Source: Hirundichthys speculiger
Lineage: Eukaryota; Chordata; Actinopteri; Beloniformes; Exocoetidae
Assembly (NCBI GenBank): GCA_018398805.1
Contig: JAGFBZ010000558.1
Location: 248,001-312,000 of the forward strand
DNA length: 64,000 nt
Direction: 5' to 3'
The notes under the pieces were generated by a model, which worked only from the letters and a program-made list of their open reading frames with translations, ran no database searches and had not been told where the DNA came from. Each line of letters starts with the position of its first letter. The first letter of the stretch is position 1. The position numbers and the translations under genes were made by a program. This document shows positions 62,308 through 64,000 of this stretch, piece by piece.

Positions 62308-63296
62308 GTTTATCTTAAATGCTTCGTCTCAGCGGGACGTCGGCGGCTTTAATGCTGAGAAGCTTCTTGGACCGACGGCTGATGCAGATTAACCCAGACA
62401 GCAGAATGTTCCGGAGATCAATATATCCAGATATATAGATATAAATATAAATATATATGTTCAACTTTCAGCAGAGAGGAAAAGCAGAACATTTACAAAC
62501 GTTGCATATCACGATCCATCTTCTTTGTTGTTTTCCACTGAAATCATTGAAATCATGTTTTCTTTTTCACTGTTAGTTTTTTTTTTCCTTCTCATGCGTG
62601 TTTCTGGTGTCGCTGTGTGTGTGTTGGTGTCTCGTGTTTGTGTGTCGTCGTCGTCGTCTGAAGGTCAGAAGGTCAGAACCGACCCGGGTTCACCCTCCTT
62701 TCAGAACCACGGACAGTTTCTGACAGAAGTGTAACGTTGAATCAAGACAACCGTTTTAACGACCACAGATGCTCCCCAGCAGATCAATCATCTCATATCA
62801 GTCCGATCATTGATTATTATTGACACGTATGTTCCCGACGGTACCAGCCGACGGGACCAGAACCCACTTTGCTGTTTCTGTTTTTAACGTCTGTGTCGTT
62901 TTTCTGCATCATTGTGTCTGTAAACGTGTCACTTCCTCACCTGGATGTTTAAGAGCATAAAATGAAGATGTTTGCAGCTCCAGAAGAATCAAACCGTCGC
63001 CCTCCAGACGTTTGTTACGCAGAAGTTAACTGTTGACCCGCTGACCTCATCATTTCTGTTCTGTTCTGTTGTGTCTGCATTCAGAAAAATACACGTTGGT
63101 ACTGTTCAGAGACGCCTCGCTGTCATTTTTTTCTTTAAAAACGTCCATCTGTGAAAACGGTCACGTGACCAAGTAGAACTTGAGACGTAGAGCCCTGATT
63201 GTGCTGCATTGTGGGTATTATGGGCGGTGATTTTAAGCATAATTGAGGTTCATATGAAACCTCTTTAATACACCTCCAAAAAAAAGGCAAAAGATG

Positions 63297-63302
63297 AATA
63301 AA
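63297..63302 (+). terminator. Poly(A) signal AATAAA, probable atp11b 3' end
   Basis: It is the first canonical AATAAA seen downstream of the stop codon. A GT-rich stretch (GGCTGTGAAC) follows. Confidence 0.5.
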
Positions 63303-63341
63303 TGGCTGTGAACTTTAACTTTAAAAACCTGAACGTGTGAT

Positions 63342-63858
63342 TAGTGCTGGGCGGTATGACCAATAATTTATATAATTTTTTTTTGTTTGTTTGTTTTTTG
63401 AAGGCACAACTGGGTGTTGTCCACATTTTCTAATCATTTAGAGAGGAATCGCTGCAGTAAATTAGATTAAAATGACCTATTTTACTGTCACGAGGAGTGA
63501 ATATTGTAGCCTCCCGCGGCTACAACTTTAGCTCGGCAACATTTGCAGATTATTGTAGTTTGTTGGACGTCGTCTTTTTTAAATCCACGGCTCCTCGTTT
63601 AGGAAGAAGTTCCTCAGTCTCATGTTGCCGTTCTGGAGCTTCCACTTCGGGACTTTCTCTGTCCCGAACTAGAACCTTGTTGCGCCTCCAGTGCAACTGC
63701 AAAACAGTCCCCCGTCAAACAATGTTCTGCGGCACTTACGTTCCGCCGCGCGGCGTTCCCAACGTTGTGTACGCTACAGTACATACTCACCGGTATTACG
63801 GTATATGAAAAATTCATATCATAAGAAAAAATTAACACCGGTATACCGCCCAGCACTA
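63342..63858. mobile_element. hAT MITE, family L
   Basis: The ends TAGTGCTGGGCGGTAT and ATACCGCCCAGCACTA are perfect inverted repeats. The flanks CGTGTGAT and CATGTGAT match 7 of 8. It has no transposase. Confidence 0.92.
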
Positions 63859-64000
63859 CATGTGATCATCGTCGTGGTCGTCCAGGGGCATGCTGGGTGA
63901 TGGAGCAGATGGAGCAGGTTCCTCCAGACCAGAGGAAGACCAGACAGAAACACCTGCAGGTCTGGCGCCCCCTGGTGTCCACAGGGAGACCCGCAGCAGT
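63859..64000. other. Unassigned 3' flank
   Basis: No gene or repeat is recognised in this last stretch. Confidence 0.6.

Larger units (their letters stand above)
60456..63302 (+). other. Probable atp11b 3' UTR
   Basis: It runs from the stop codon to the first AATAAA signal I see. It contains T-runs, a 24-bp tandem pair near 61010-61060, G-runs at 61292-61306 and 61397-61438, and a telomere-like array. An earlier variant poly(A) signal cannot be excluded. Confidence 0.55.

Noticed and set aside
63297..64000. Start of a neighbouring gene in the last 700 bp
   Set aside because: Most of this is one hAT MITE, and the remaining 142 bp show no splice-linked coding signal.

Overview
This window looks like a piece of a teleost fish genome, probably a percomorph. 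The evidence is vertebrate-type split exons with GT-AG introns, a very high density of short hAT and Tc1/mariner transposon derivatives, and long mono- and dinucleotide runs. No species can be named from the sequence alone.

Only one host gene is supported. It is the plus-strand gene for the P4-type ATPase ATP11B (phospholipid-transporting ATPase IF). I could place 30 constitutive or alternative coding exons between 5280 and 60455. The short first exon (start codon and about nine residues) is not seen and should lie upstream. When four apparent coding indels are set aside, the exons add up to an in-frame protein of about 1,164 residues, close to human ATP11B at about 1,177. The conserved parts are present: DGET (exon 6), PISL (exon 12), DKTGT (exon 13), KGAESS (exon 17), GDGANDVSM (exon 21), ten membrane segments and the ATP11B-type C-terminus. 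Three single-base insertions (exons 2, 11, 13) and one net +7 change (exon 24) break the frame. All other exons and all splice sites are clean, so the lesions are either base-level assembly errors or very recent damage.

Two splicing features stand out. A 24-nt candidate microexon (37772-37795) would add eight residues to the loop before membrane segment 8. Two exons (44533-44618 and 52998-53161) share the same entry and exit phase and look like mutually exclusive C-terminal cassettes.

The introns are mostly a transposon record. About twenty hAT derivatives with 8-bp target duplications belong to at least twelve families, often nested. There are also two Tc1/mariner MITE families plus one 761-bp mariner element, a PIF/Harbinger-like foldback, a THAP (P-element-like) remnant, an L1-type LINE 3' fragment, and an inverted pair of Penelope-like terminal sequences with hammerhead-like cores. 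Tandem arrays include a 1.7-kb 27-bp minisatellite in intron 3, a 32-bp minisatellite in the last intron, a satellite grown out of a MITE end (53.5-54.6 kb), and a G42 tract followed by a 0.87-kb telomere-like array in the presumed 3' UTR.

After the stop codon at 60455 there is about 2.8 kb of probable 3' UTR with a poly(A) signal at 63297, then one hAT MITE and unassigned sequence to the end.
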